Both the position numbers and the translations under genes were made by a program. Positions 14,475 through 26,708 of a stretch of DNA of 64,000 nt are shown here, in pieces. The DNA comes from Riptortus pedestris (lineage: Eukaryota > Arthropoda > Insecta > Hemiptera > Alydidae): the NCBI GenBank assembly GCA_019009955.1, contig CM032231.1, forward strand, positions 89,310,501 to 89,374,500. Reading direction: 5' to 3'. The notes beneath the pieces were generated by a model. That model made no database searches. It worked only from the letters and a program-made list of their open reading frames with translations, and was not told the DNA's origin. Within the stretch, counting starts at the first letter, position 1. Every line of letters starts with the position of its first letter.

Positions 14475-15376
14475 CCTTTGAACAACAAGGCTGTCACCCA
14501 GGACAAATTTGACAAGTAGGTGACATACGTGACACCTACCTGCCATATGCATATTTTCCATTTTATTCTGCTCAAAATAACATTTAGGAACGTAAAGAAG
14601 AATAGTCTGTTAGTGTGTGCGTTTGCTTGTCAACAATGAGAGCTTAAAATGAAATATTAAATAAAAATATGCAAAAAATATATTTATAGTATAATAATAT
14701 ATTATGTAATATTTATTATATAATAGCATACTATGTAATATCTTTACTTACAAAATAAATAAGCAAAGAAGCATATATTAATAGCATATTATTATTATAC
14801 AAAAATATACCTAAGTATAAACAATTATATACAAATATTAACCTACACAGTATAAAAAAAAAATCAAAGGACACTCATTTATAAGGAAAATAATGCAAAA
14901 ACAAAAATAAAACCATGAAACTATTCACTTGACGATTCGTTATTGGCAAAACACTCAGGGAAACCATAGTATACTATGTGTTCACCGCAAATACTTTTTT
15001 GGCATTCACAGCAAAGACGGGTATTTTCTTCTATTTTTTTTTTTATTATTTATAAATCACTAACAGTTTCTTCCATTTGTATTAAAAGTTCATTTCTAAT
15101 CTTATATTCAGTGATACATAGCGAATTCAGTGTCATAGAAAATAAGCAAAGGGAAAGTTAAACAACAAGGCTGTGTCAAATACGACACCTTCCAGCACGA
15201 ACACTTCCAAAACCTACGAAAAATGGTGGAGGACAGTGTGCAATGACCTTGACATGCAGTTAACTATTGAATAGGAGGGTTTTAAGCACACCAGTCTTGT
15301 CCTGTTTGTTGCAAGCTCAGGCGTGTACAACTTACGGCATAGATGTCACGTATGACACAGCCTTGTCGTTCATAGG
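14475..15376 (-). mobile_element. Second piggyBac-type family, internally deleted, TTAA duplication
   Basis: TTAA at 14471-14474 and 15377-15380 flanks the element. The ends read inward as CCTTTGAACAACAAGGCTGT on the left and CCTATGAACGACAAGGCTGT on the right, a 20-bp inverted repeat with two mismatches. The 902-bp interior carries a transposase tail on the minus strand (14921-15022), so it is a deletion derivative of a full piggyBac-type element. The termini differ from those of 4789-5898, so it is a different family. Confidence 0.88.
14921..15022 (-). pseudogene. piggyBac transposase cysteine-rich tail (minus strand)
   Basis: On the minus strand the frame reads TRLCCECQKSICGEH, then further residues to a TAG at 14921-14923. 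The CxxC and CxxH pairs match the second half of the piggyBac C-terminal zinc domain. The final CxxC is reduced to PECF. The upstream part is not in the same frame, so only about 33 residues are readable and the gene is dead. Confidence 0.7.
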
Positions 15377-15398
15377 TTAAGATAATGTGACGAATATA

Positions 15399-15399
<1 letters not shown>

Positions 15400-15447
<48 letters not shown>
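15400..15447. repeat. (TA)n microsatellite
   Basis: About 23 TA units lie directly between two piggyBac-type elements. They appear to have replaced the left end of the right-hand one. Confidence 0.95.
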
Positions 15448-15449
<2 letters not shown>

Positions 15450-15450
15450 A

Positions 15451-16496
15451 TTTGTGTGATCTCTCAGATAGAGTTTCTATAAAAATATTTGCCACACCTC
15501 CTAGCATAGAGTGGTGTTGTAGTGGTTCGAGTTATGTGTTTTAGAGAACTCCCCTTCAAGGTATGTTGTGTCACTGTGTTTAACGGAGTCGTCAGTTTCA
15601 CCAGTCATTAAATTGTATCTCCTAGATACCAAGCGCCCGATCTCGTAAGTTTTTTTGAAATCTGTATTTCATAAATATGTACATCAATTAAGTTTCTCTT
15701 TATTAAATGGAATCATATAAACCTATTATTCTATTATTTTGCTCAAACATGAGCTTTCAAAAGAACTTGTTCAAGGATATATTGCACGACGCAGTGACAT
15801 TAGTAGACGTTTACCAACCGAACTAAGGACGAAACTTTAAGACTACACAGACTCATAAGGGTACACTAGCTCATTGGATCATACATGGAACACAAGTACA
15901 GAACAGCATAAAAAAAGGCCCTCCACTACAACGAACAAAAGAAAATGATGTGAACCAAGCAAAACTGAAAATAAATGTAGGTGTACTAATTACTGTTGTG
16001 AGATTTGCAAAAACAAAATTTGTTAACAACATAGTTCCATGCTTTGTCCTATTGTAATGCAGCTCTGCAAAATAAATAACAATTAAACAGGTATTTTTAA
16101 AATTTGTTGATGATTTTCATTAAGTCTTATCTAAAATTGATTTCATGCTACTTATTTTTGATTGGTTATATTTAGATAATTTTTTTTATATTGTTCACAA
16201 ATTGAAATGAAATATGTATAATTGAGGCATGTGCGTTTAAACAATTCCTTTTGATATTTGCGTTTTTTAATTATATTTTAAAAATTATCGTCCACCGTTT
16301 CTTTATATTATAATACTTGTCAATTTTAAAAATTATTTACTTATTTTAAACAAATACTTCCTCTTTTATGGTTTCTAATCACACGCTGAACATTTTAGAG
16401 GAAAATATAGATTAAAAAACTGTATTTCCGTAAAAACGGTTGAGGTGAGATACATGCGCCCGATGGCGGAATAATCTTGACGCGCCCGACCGAGGG
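15451..16496 (+). mobile_element. Second copy of the 4789-5898 piggyBac-type element, left end lost
   Basis: It is collinear with 4789-5898, from the CTCTCAGATA block to the right terminus ...CGCGCCCGACCGAGGG (ends 16496). The left terminal repeat and both TTAA sites are gone, and (TA)n tracts abut both ends. The CRD remnant is present, with CCEICKNKIC and ICLQH-like and CP words. One early stop of the first copy is repaired here (CEIC against C-stop-IC) while other stops and a one-base deletion are new. The shared deletion shows that both copies came from the same shortened parent. Confidence 0.85.
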
Positions 16497-16517
16497 ATAT
16501 ATATATATATATATATA
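16497..16517. repeat. (TA)n microsatellite
   Basis: About 10 TA units at the right end of the piggyBac-type copy, replacing the expected TTAA. Confidence 0.85.
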
Positions 16518-17477
16518 ATGTTGATGCAATACTACCAAGACCGGTGGGAAATGGACTACGAGGAAAAGTGATATCAAACGAAATTTTCACATTAGAAAAG
16601 CCACATTCATCTTCATCTTATTTAGTATGGGAATTTTGTCTTCTTGGCAGGGATATTACTAATGACCGCATAACATGGCTTCAAAAATGATGTAACCAAA
16701 CGAATTAAACATTAAACCATTGGGAGAAATTAAACCTACAATTATGTGGGAAGAAAGACATTGGGGCTACTTAAGATAATCAAACTTCCCACATAAAAGC
16801 AAAGTCAGTTTCAAGGAGCGAATCATCAATTACTTAAATTAAATTGTCTATGCAAACAATAAAAATTGTTTTAAAAAATGGAACGTTTAAAAAATAGGTT
16901 GAGAGTCAGATGAATTCAACATTTTTGCTAGTGAAGAAAACCAATTTATATACTGACAATAAAGACTTTAAAAATAGTAAATGACACAGTTCATATACAA
17001 CTTTTACCTATAAAATGTTACTTTTAGATTAAAAAATACCAAATAGGAATTCTTGAAATTTGACATGATATGATAATGACACCAAAAAATTTTTATCAAG
17101 AGGATAGATGTCTCCCGCAGTTTTTGGGAGACCTTAGTTTTTAGTCTAAGATTATGTTGCAGAAATGGTGTATAAGAAAGCGCGAAACATTTAGAAAGGA
17201 TTCTTAATAAAGTGGAGTGCAAATATAAAGTGTTTTTAAAATTTGATCCTATGCCCCTCCCTACAGTGATATATATTAAAATATGATAGTAAGACTGACC
17301 TCACAAATGTCACAAAAATAATAATACAACTTTAGAATAATACAAACAGCGGTCTCTTCATGCAGTACACAAGCAACTGACTGTCTAAACTTTTGTTATA
17401 AGCGTTAGGTTAAGTGGTAACCAGGGGCAACGCGGCCCAGCTGCTACACCGGCGTCACACAAACTCATACAAAAAAA
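16518..17477. other. No recognisable feature
   Basis: AT-rich DNA. The 72-codon minus-strand frame at 17004-17222 shows no domain. Confidence 0.45.
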
Positions 17478-17843
17478 GTCCATCACGCAGGGGCTGCGTA
17501 AACTAAGCAGATTTCCCAAGTGAAGTTTTACTCTCATCCGTTATCCGCCCCGACTTCATAAAAATGCAAATATCTCGGTTAATATTCAAGATAGAGAATA
17601 ACTGTATATAACAATATTTATAGTAAATTTAATTTGCAATAAGATTGATTCTGTACAATTTTTTGATCCGACGTATAGTAACGGAGATATTTCGAATTTT
17701 CAAAAATCTTCCCCTCTAAACCCCCCCTCCCACTTGTCCGATTTCAGCCGTTAACGAACTTGATCTTTCTTTTTACATAAAACTACTAAATATCGAGTTT
17801 GGTAACGATCAAACCAAAATTGCGACCGCTAGAGCGGTAACAG

Positions 17844-17897
<54 letters not shown>

Positions 17898-18021
17898 TTT
17901 TGAACGGACCTCATTTTCGTCGTCTACTAGGTAGGATCGATGGACATTTGAAGAAAAATTTCGAAAATTCCGTCATGAGTACAACCTCAATAGCTGATTT
18001 TCCCCAAGGGAAATCTGCTAA
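17478..18021 (-). mobile_element. HINE-like element, compact and well preserved
   Basis: The left end has stem-loop ACGCAG-GGG-CTGCGT (17485-17499), then AGCAGATTTCCC. The right end has GGGAAATCTGCT (ending 18019) within a run of A. The core holds the AATATTCAAGATAGAGAATA block and a (TA)n tract at 17848-17894. At about 545 bp it lacks the extra segment of the 3440 copy. Non-coding. Confidence 0.85.
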
Positions 18022-18026
18022 AAAAT

Positions 18027-18082
18027 CATCAAATTGGCCCAGCCGTTTAGGAGGAGTTCAGTGACATACACACGCACAGTAG

Positions 18083-18124
<42 letters not shown>
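18027..18124 (-). mobile_element. Helitron-like 5' end fragment plus (TA)n
   Basis: The reverse complement of 18027-18085 matches the start of the elements at 26709 and 53589 (CTGTGCGTGTGTATGTCACTG, then the AAACGGCTGG word). A (TA)n tract follows at 18086-18124. Only about 60 bp of the element is present, abutting the HINE to its left. Confidence 0.7.
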
Positions 18125-18130
<6 letters not shown>

Positions 18131-20995
18131 CGTTTTTTTGCTTTTGTTATAAATATGAATATCTATAAACTGAAATTTGAAACATTATCAGTGGATCTTA
18201 TGCACGAGTTATCGCTGTTGCTGTTCGACTTTATTATCATGAAACTAAGACTAAGAAGAATTAGTACGACGTAAGAAGAATAGTAAGACGTAATTGTTTT
18301 TCCAATAAGAGATAAAAGAAGGGGGAAGCGTGTAAGCCCCGTAATTGGGGGATGAATTGCAAATGGGTTCTAATTTACCAATCCAATGAGAGAACTTACT
18401 AATAGAATTAGAAAGAATCGCCACAAGCAGTTACCAGAGACTTACAAATGCTTCCCGACCTTATCTGTTCAAATAATTTTTTTTCCCCACCTCAGCATTG
18501 ATACCCTCTTTCTTCGGGATTACAGAGATAGAGAACAATAACAATCCCTTCTTTATGGTTTGTTTCCTTCACTCTTTTACTGAACAGTCTTGAGCGATCA
18601 AGTCTTCAGATTAGCACATTTAAGAGTTAATTGAAATTTTATATCTTTTGATAAGTATTTATTCTTTACTTACGGTATAAATTTTCTTAAACATCCTTAA
18701 GCGAGAACTATTATTCATTTAATGGAATATGCTCGTTGATGAAATAAGACCAATCAACAAATCAGCTCTATATTTCCTATCATTCTTTCTATTTTTTCCT
18801 AACACAATACTTTTTTTATCCCTACGAAAAAGCTCATAGTTTAATTATTTTCGTACTAGTTAGGCGGGTAAAACCTTACAGCCAAGAAATAGCTTTTCAT
18901 TCCCATGTATATCTTTTCACAACTGAATTAGACGTATCATATAAATGACACGAAATCACCAAGATATTCAAATTTGTATAGTATTATCTTGGGTATAATG
19001 GTACGCAAATTTGAAATGAATGCACTATTATTACAAAAATGTGAAACAAAGAAACTATTTATGTATTATCGATTTTCTACAAGATATAGCAACCTCGAAT
19101 CTTTAAAGATTCACACCAAAATGTGCAGGTTATATATAGTTCCCAATGATATCGCGTATTAAGGTGTTCCAATTATATTAACATTAACCTAATATTTTAT
19201 TGTATTCAAAAGCTAATAATATATTATGATGAGTAAATAAAAATAAAGTATTACGAAATAACAAATTAGTATTGAGGACTGAATAGTTTTATTTTTTTAG
19301 AATTCAAATAAGTTGAAGATACTCATATGTATAAGCGTGCTGTCATGAGAGAGTGTTTCATTTATTTCATTTATTACTCTGCATACTGAGGTACTTGTAG
19401 AGGAAAAGGCTTTTCATTGTTCCTGAGTATTTTATGTTATGTGGCATGCATAATGTTCCTTTTAGCAGTCAGGAGGTTTAAATCTGATTTTTAGATGAGT
19501 ATTAGAGGTTACACAAAACGATTTAATATTTATCTTCCTTAAATATCCGTGTGTTATTTTTGAATGTCCAAATCAAAAACTAGTAGTAATGAATACTTAA
19601 TCGAATATTGTATGGTCAGTTTGTTGCGTTGTGGTATATTTTTTCCCCAATCATTTAGTGTTATATATATGGTTGAGCTAGTTAGGTCTTGGTTAGTTCC
19701 TGGATACTTGTACCGGTTAAATTTTTCAAAGCGTTTAATGAAACAATGTTGTTTTACTCCATTGACAACATATTTGGCCGAAAGGTTATATAGTTGTAAT
19801 ATATACACTAATTCAACCTATTAGATAAAATTAGACACATACCTTCAAGTGTTATTCATAAACAGAAGTTAAAATAAAAACTGCAGAGCGAGGGGATACA
19901 TTATCTTTTGAGTATGCACTGCAGTTAATACTAATTTTTAGGGTTTTCAGACTGAATGGGGAGGTTATTTTTACTTACATATGAAAATACTACTTGACCT
20001 ATGAGGTTCGTGACATCTGTTTTTAATCTATTTTTTTTGAGATCATATATAATAATTAGTAGAATTACCTCTTAATTTTGATATACCTCTCTCTCACTCA
20101 ATGATGTTTCATAATGTTTTTTAGCAGTTTATTCTTAAACCGAAGCTCTTATTTCTGGTTAAATATCTTCAGCTAATGACAATTTCTTTGAGCCCTCCAT
20201 TTTTAGTTAATGACGGAAATATACTCGCCACTATCGTTTTACATATTTATATGTGGTATGTTTGAAATACAAAATTTCCATTCTAAAAAAGAATTTTTAA
20301 TCTTGTTTAATTTGTTTTATAACAGTTATCGAGATTGTCTTTATTTTACTCTAAGAAGTCGCCTTTAATTATAGGTATTATGTTGCAACCAGACATTGGT
20401 TCATTTATAATTATTAGGGGCCTTCCCATTTTCCAATCACGAGTTTGGAGAGAAATAATACAGAAACATCCAAAAGGCACAAACTATTGTCTAAAGAGAT
20501 TAAAAAAATATTGTTCTATATTTAAATATGTGATGTTATATCAGATACAGACAGTGTAAGTCCTCCATCCAAGAATTCTTTTTAGTCTCAAGGTTCCTTT
20601 GGGTCCAACTCGCCAGTTAAAGGAAGCTCTTGAGATATAATTTTGTTTACTATGTAAGAAAAAAGTACCAAGGATATTTCTGTAGAATATTTAGGTCGTC
20701 AAAATGAAAGTCTCCTATTATCGTCGTATTCTGAATGCTTTCATTAAACTCTGGATAGCCGTAATACAATTTTGAGGGCGGGCGTCTCTTTCATCACTCC
20801 ATACTTTCTGAGCTTGACATAACGCAAAAATTTAATAAAAATACGAGATTCATAAGCTTTTCAAGTGGCGACACCCAGAGAGAAGGGCAGAAGCAGTGCA
20901 AGAAACGGAGCAACTACACGAATTTGCTTTTGGTACAAACAAACAAACTCATTCGTCTTATTCAGGAGAGGAAGAGGCGGTGGATCCTAGAAGCG
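18125..20995. other. No recognisable feature
   Basis: Unique-looking AT-rich DNA. Overlapping open frames on both strands near 19554-19824 have no recognisable domain, and I do not call them genes. Confidence 0.45.
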
Positions 20996-21005
20996 ACCCC
21001 TTGAT

Positions 21006-21296
21006 TTATTTGCGGTTCCTCACTTTATTTCTCTCACATAAGGCAATATACGGGGGAAAGCCTAGTCCGGATCTATCTATATCATCCTCTACACTTATAT
21101 AATTCCTTTCTTCTCTTGTAAACCACTCTTTTTTTGCTGCCCTACATAAACTCTCCAATGTTCTCGGTCCTATATCATTTATATCAGAGAGATGGGTCAA
21201 TCCTGGATCAGATACTGAGATGGTTTGGCCCCCGATCAACTCAAGGATGTTTACCAATATTACATATATTATACACATTTTATTATAAATGAACAA
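21006..21296 (-). other. Unassigned 96-codon open frame
   Basis: The frame has a complex, non-repetitive composition unlike the surrounding microsatellite frames, including PRTLESLCRAAKKEWFTREE and a acidic VEDDIDRSG stretch. I recognise no family. It could be an exon piece, a fragment of an unrecognised transposon protein or chance. Base composition here is slightly GC-richer than the flanks. No splice sites or start context could be fixed. Confidence 0.25.
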
Positions 21297-22805
21297 AGCA
21301 TGTTAGAATGGAGAGACGAAAATATTTGGAGCAGTGAAATATCTCGGAGGATAACATAATCTAAGCAGTTATTATGGATTAATATTACGACCAGGTGACA
21401 TTTTGAAGTGAAGGTAGAGGTTGCGGCATGTTTTTTTTTTGTTTTTTCACCTCATAGTAACCCTATGAGGCGTCATTTATTTGAATATATGTTCCATTGC
21501 CACATGGCTTATTTCATGTATGATTATGTTTAAATTCATTTTTATTTTACAATATATACACGTTAATCAGTCATATAATCAAATATAATAAAAATAATAA
21601 TAAAAGAAAATATTGAAATGAGTAAGATGAAATTAATTACAAATAAAATTAATAAATGAAATGAAAATAAAAACAAGATAGATAAATTAAATAAAGTTAA
21701 ACTCGACAGATGTTTGTTAATTTGTGAGTCTATGTAAGGTAAACATATTAAATTATAATTATCTGACCTCAAAATCAACTTTATGTTCTAATGTATTTTT
21801 GCAACATCCATATCTATACTTTTGATATATTTTATGAGTTCTTTATTATACTTATTAAATAAGATATGAGGTGGTTCTGGCCAATTACCTTCTTTTAAAA
21901 TTAAGTTCAATATGAAATTTGATCTATTTGTATTAAATGTTGAACAGACATAAAGTGTATGTAAAAAACGTTTGTGTTCTCTGTGTGTCGCAAGTACATT
22001 TGTCATTGTCCTGAATTTTATTGTTTGATTAAATAAAATATAGTCTGTAATGAATATGACGAATTTTGTTACTGTAAATATTTATTTATTGTAGTAGAGG
22101 ATGGTCCAATTTATTTATTACTAAATTTTAAAGATAATAATTAATAAAGTCGTTATAAATATTGGATAAAATTGATGCAACCCTTTTAATTTTTGCCAAG
22201 GCAGTCCATTAAAGAAAGACTTAAGAGAGCCATTAAAGATCCCATTTCGACCCTGAGCATTTGTTGCTAATGCAGTCTCTCTTTATTTATGCAATACAAT
22301 AATTGCCCACTTCCAGGGGGGTCGTTAACGACCGAAAATTAAAGGAGGGGGAAAAAGGAGAAAAAGAAATAAATAGTGTAGCTGAATGGTTGAAGACTAT
22401 TGAAAGACTTGTCAAGGCTAAAGGAAACAATCGCTCACATTTCTGAAAAGTTTTAATACCTCCAAGGCTTGCTCTTTGAAAATCGGCTAACTCTCTGAAT
22501 CCCATTTTCTCTATTCTCTCTGCAATTTTCTCATTATTGGATAGAATCATTTACGTCACCATCGTTCAAGAATAAAAACATTACAATTCGAATATCTACA
22601 TTACTATATCAATGCTAGTTCATCAAGTAATTACAAATTAAAATTAGCTATTTAAAAACTACTACTAAATTGATCGTATGCATTTGGAAAACATTACACA
22701 TTCATTCTTATACTATAATGTGGAAGACAAATATATTTCGTTTAATTTAGACGAAAACCAAAACATAACTTATTCAAAGCAATAACAAACATAAATTAAC
22801 ATGTT
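21297..22805. other. No recognisable feature
   Basis: Very AT-rich DNA (for example 21550-21700) without repeats or genes that I can support. Confidence 0.45.
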
Positions 22806-23015
22806 GTCATAGCTGTCGGTGGAGACAATCGTCACAGGCTGATGGTCGAGCACAGTTGGCACCAATTGTACAGTACAGTTGGTACCATCTACGAGCCCGT
22901 CAAAAGTTGTACTCCATTTTGACGGGCTTGAAGATGGTTCCATCGCATCGACAGCGCAATGCCAGCTGTACTCGACCATCAGCCAGTGACGACGGTCTCC
23001 ACCGACAGCTATGAC
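22806..23015. mobile_element. 210-bp foldback hairpin element
   Basis: The whole interval is a near-perfect hairpin. The ends are GTCATAGCTGTCGGTGGAGAC and its complement (the last base is 23015). The centre is GCCCGTCAAAA...TTTTGACGGGC. The intermediate arms pair with scattered mismatches. Words in the arms (TGTCGGTG, GTCGTCACTGGCT, GTTGTACT) recur in the larger foldback at 12133-12650. The open frame across it is a shadow of the inverted repeat. Confidence 0.8.
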
Positions 23016-23484
23016 CACAGTATCATTTATACTGGCGGTTCTAACCCTTTATTTGAATTACCATAAATTAACATATAATATGCATGTGTTTGATGGGCAT
23101 CTTGGACGTTCTTCATTTATAGTGAATGAATAATCCACATTAATTATTTTTTGATTGTATTTTATAATTCTGGACTTTATATTTTTTTTGTTTTCTAGTT
23201 TATATTCATGTTATTAAATTAAAAAAAAATTAAATTAGAAATAATAATAACGTTAAGGAGTTTATATTTTTTTTCGTTAATTAGCTTTGTAATAAATTAT
23301 GGACGTAATAATATATATACAATTTATAATATTTTGAAACTAATATTATAACTTACAAATATATAAGCTAATCTCGGAAATAAAGTCAGAGAAGCAAATC
23401 AAGTATCTATCTGTATATTTTAATGCTGCATATGTAGATGCTAAATAGATTTAAAATATGTATATAGTTAGAAGTAATTATATC

Positions 23485-23536
<52 letters not shown>

Positions 23537-24510
23537 CATATTTCTCTTTACGGTATTAAATGTATGTAACGTGAAACTTAATTTAGCTGGATCATAGTGA
23601 TGGATTCAGTCTGAGAGAACAGACCCCACCATTTTCGTCAGAATTTCAACTCGCTAATGAACGACTTTGTTATCTTAACATTACTTACAATTGTCTAAAA
23701 TAGTTTTTGAGTGTCCTATGGATTCACAATAATGTTTGAAGACTAAGCAGGTAAAGCGAAGGGGTGAAAAAGTCTGGGAAGGGACCCATTTATCTAAATA
23801 GGTTACTTAAATGCATGAGAGAAGTTGTTTATCTTCTTGGCGAAGTTGGCTGTATGGGAGGTGGCCCCAGTCGAAACCGCAGGGTGACTTGCGAGCAAAA
23901 ATCCCCCAAAGCGCGGCATTCAGAGAGCCGAACTTTAATAAAGATGTAAATGTAGTTTATGACTTCGCCAGCAGAGAGCGTGGCCCGCTCCCTCAGGACC
24001 GCCGCTGATAAGTGATAACAGTGCCCTTATATTTCAGCCGGCAACACAGAAACCTTTTATCAAGATCTGTGGGCACAAAACATAATTACATCTGAGTTCG
24101 AAGGTGCATTAATTGACCTGTTTGTGGCTTGGGAAAACAATAACATTATCGTTCAGGTCATGACCTTCTACCATTTTATCCGATTGTGGATTTTAAGGTC
24201 ACTATTTTTCAATAGTTATTACCCTGATAAGTTGATATAGGTCTGAGTATGCCACTGATATGCTAAAAATCTTCATTAATAAATAAAAAGTATTATGTAC
24301 AACTCTTGATATTTACCTATATTCCAGCTATATGTTTACATATATTCTCATTTTTGGAGATGCTATTTAAGTCATCCCCGCCTCTCTGATTTGCCTATTA
24401 GTGATATGTGTGAAATACTTCCCGTGAAGTATTTATCAAACGGGGTGCAAATTCCCATAATTATAACTAAATTATTACATCCATCAATAGCATATAAAAA
24501 CAATCATCTA
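23016..24510. other. Mostly unrecognised; includes (TA)n at 23487-23531
   Basis: A pure (TA)n tract of about 22 units lies at 23487-23531. A patch of more balanced base composition at 23810-24010 contains overlapping short frames but no domain I recognise. Confidence 0.45.
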
Positions 24511-24719
<209 letters not shown>

Positions 24720-25993
24720 TCTTTCCGGGGGAGATGATCTCCTTCTCTTTTTCACTTTCTGTAGGTCAAACAGTATTTCCAGTTATCTTTCTCTTGTACA
24801 TTCTTTATTGTATGTATGGCTAAAATTATCTTTCCACTATGTGACCTCGGCGGCACTAATTTAATTTTATCTCTTCGTAAAAAAAAAAAAAAAAGAAAAA
24901 AGAAAAGACAAAAGAGCAATATAATTCCAGATCTTTCTCGTCCAACGATCTCTACGAGGTCCCAGATAGTGCAAACTTTTGAGTCCTTTTTTTATTAGAA
25001 ATAGCAACTATTTTCCAAATGGTTTTAGTCAGGCAAATATTTATATACGTCATAGGAAATTAACATTTTTTTTTATTGTCGAACGAATTATTTACATATA
25101 ATTGCTCTAATAGAGCATTTAAAGTGAGAATATTTAAGCATTAAATGGCTTCAGTTTATTTATCCCAAAGAAAGTTGATTTTAAAGTTAATTTTTTTTTA
25201 TTAACTGATTCATTTTGAAAATCTATCTCCGTTTGGACTGATTTGATTTTAACAAGTTTAATAGAGATTTGGAGTTACTGTACATTTCTTAATTTGATTG
25301 AAATAAATATATACATATATACCGTTATACGACTTGTTTTGAGTAAATTTGACAGATCAAAATAGTGGTCAATACAATTAGTGGAACCATCAGTTGTAAA
25401 AACCATTTTCAAATAACCTGAACGTAAAAACTAACTTACCGAACATTGGTCTGTAAACGTATTATTGATTGAGATGATAAATTTTGCGGTTAAAAAGCCA
25501 AGCATGGGTCGTGAGTTAAGGGGCTCACACAATAGCACCGAGCAAACAATAGTACCGAGGTGATGCCGAGTTCAAGGATTAGGCAGCAAGGATAATTGCA
25601 GCTCAGCATCGTGAGGCAATTTGAGGAGCTATTTCAAACTTGTGTTCGGAATGCCACTAAAATAAGACAGGCCCAAGTCACCCTCCCATCAATTCTGTTT
25701 AGTAAGCCAATCAAATTCCTTCATATGAAGTTGACCAAAATATTTTAATTTTCATACTACTATAACGCAATACAAAACAAGTATTTAGTTTGTCCATTAT
25801 ATTTTGTAATAAAATAATTGTATATTTTGAATGCACACTTTTATATAACATATTTTTGAAGTTAATATTTTTATTTTGAATTAATATATTTTCTCATTCT
25901 AATGGCTATTTCCAGTCCTATTTAGTTTAGATAAAATAATAGTCTTAATACACAAGATGTAGAACATGCGCTTTAACACTGGCTTCGCACATA
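24720..25993. other. No recognisable feature
   Basis: AT-rich DNA including an A-rich run near 24880-24905. Nothing supported. Confidence 0.45.
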
Positions 25994-25995
25994 TA

Positions 25996-26207
25996 CTGCT
26001 CAAAAATGAATAGGGATATTGGTTATTTTTTTCTTATCCTATTAATTTTAATTAAATCGACCTTAATTAAATAACTTTTTTATGGGGGGGGGAAGAAAAT
26101 AATTTCTATTAAATATTAATGATAATTATAATTTTAAAAAAATAAAAAAAAAGCTGGACCCATAAATACCACAAAACCTACCAATATCCCTATTCATTTT
26201 TGAGCAG
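25996..26207. mobile_element. 212-bp MITE with perfect 27-bp terminal inverted repeats
   Basis: Positions 25996-26022 and 26181-26207 are exact inverted copies beginning CTGCTCAAAAATGAATAGGG. A TA precedes the left end. The right flank is TTTA, so a TA duplication is not clean. The CTGCTCAAAAA start and small size suggest a Tc1/mariner-like non-autonomous element, but superfamily is inferred. The interior is AT-rich and non-coding. Confidence 0.8.
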
Positions 26208-26208
26208 T

Positions 26209-26708
26209 TTAGAAATAAATATGTATTTCACATCCAACAAATTGGAGTAGACTTTTCGCCTCCCATTTATATTCGTAAACAAATATAATATAGTTGGAGT
26301 TGATACTAAAGTTATTGTTTCTATTCTTTTTCGACAAGAGAGCTTCAAGCCGAAATAATTTAGAGACTTAAATAAATTCAAACAAATTTATTAGAGCAGT
26401 TATAAAGTTCAGTTGGTAGACTGTTCTACAATGTGTTTATGTTAGTAACCGTGACCTACTTCTCTTGCCCTACTGGGTGCCATTTTAAACAAAATAAATG
26501 GAATTCTGTTTATTTTCCGAGAGTAATTTATTATATTTTAGTTATCTTCTTATTGCTATCATGAACTGTATGTATTTCATTTACTCATAGTTAGTATTGC
26601 GATTGGTCTTTTCAGTAAAGTCCACGTCATGGACTTTATTGTTTATAACATTAACAAATGAATTCGGTAGAGCTCTTTTATACTCTATTTAGCTCTTCTA
26701 GAGTGAGA
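26209..26708. other. No recognisable feature
   Basis: AT-rich DNA. The 63-codon minus-strand frame at 26190-26381 overlaps the MITE end and shows no domain. Confidence 0.45.

Noticed and set aside
22770..23018. 82-codon minus-strand frame
   Set aside because: It lies wholly in the foldback hairpin and its apparent composition reflects the inverted repeat.
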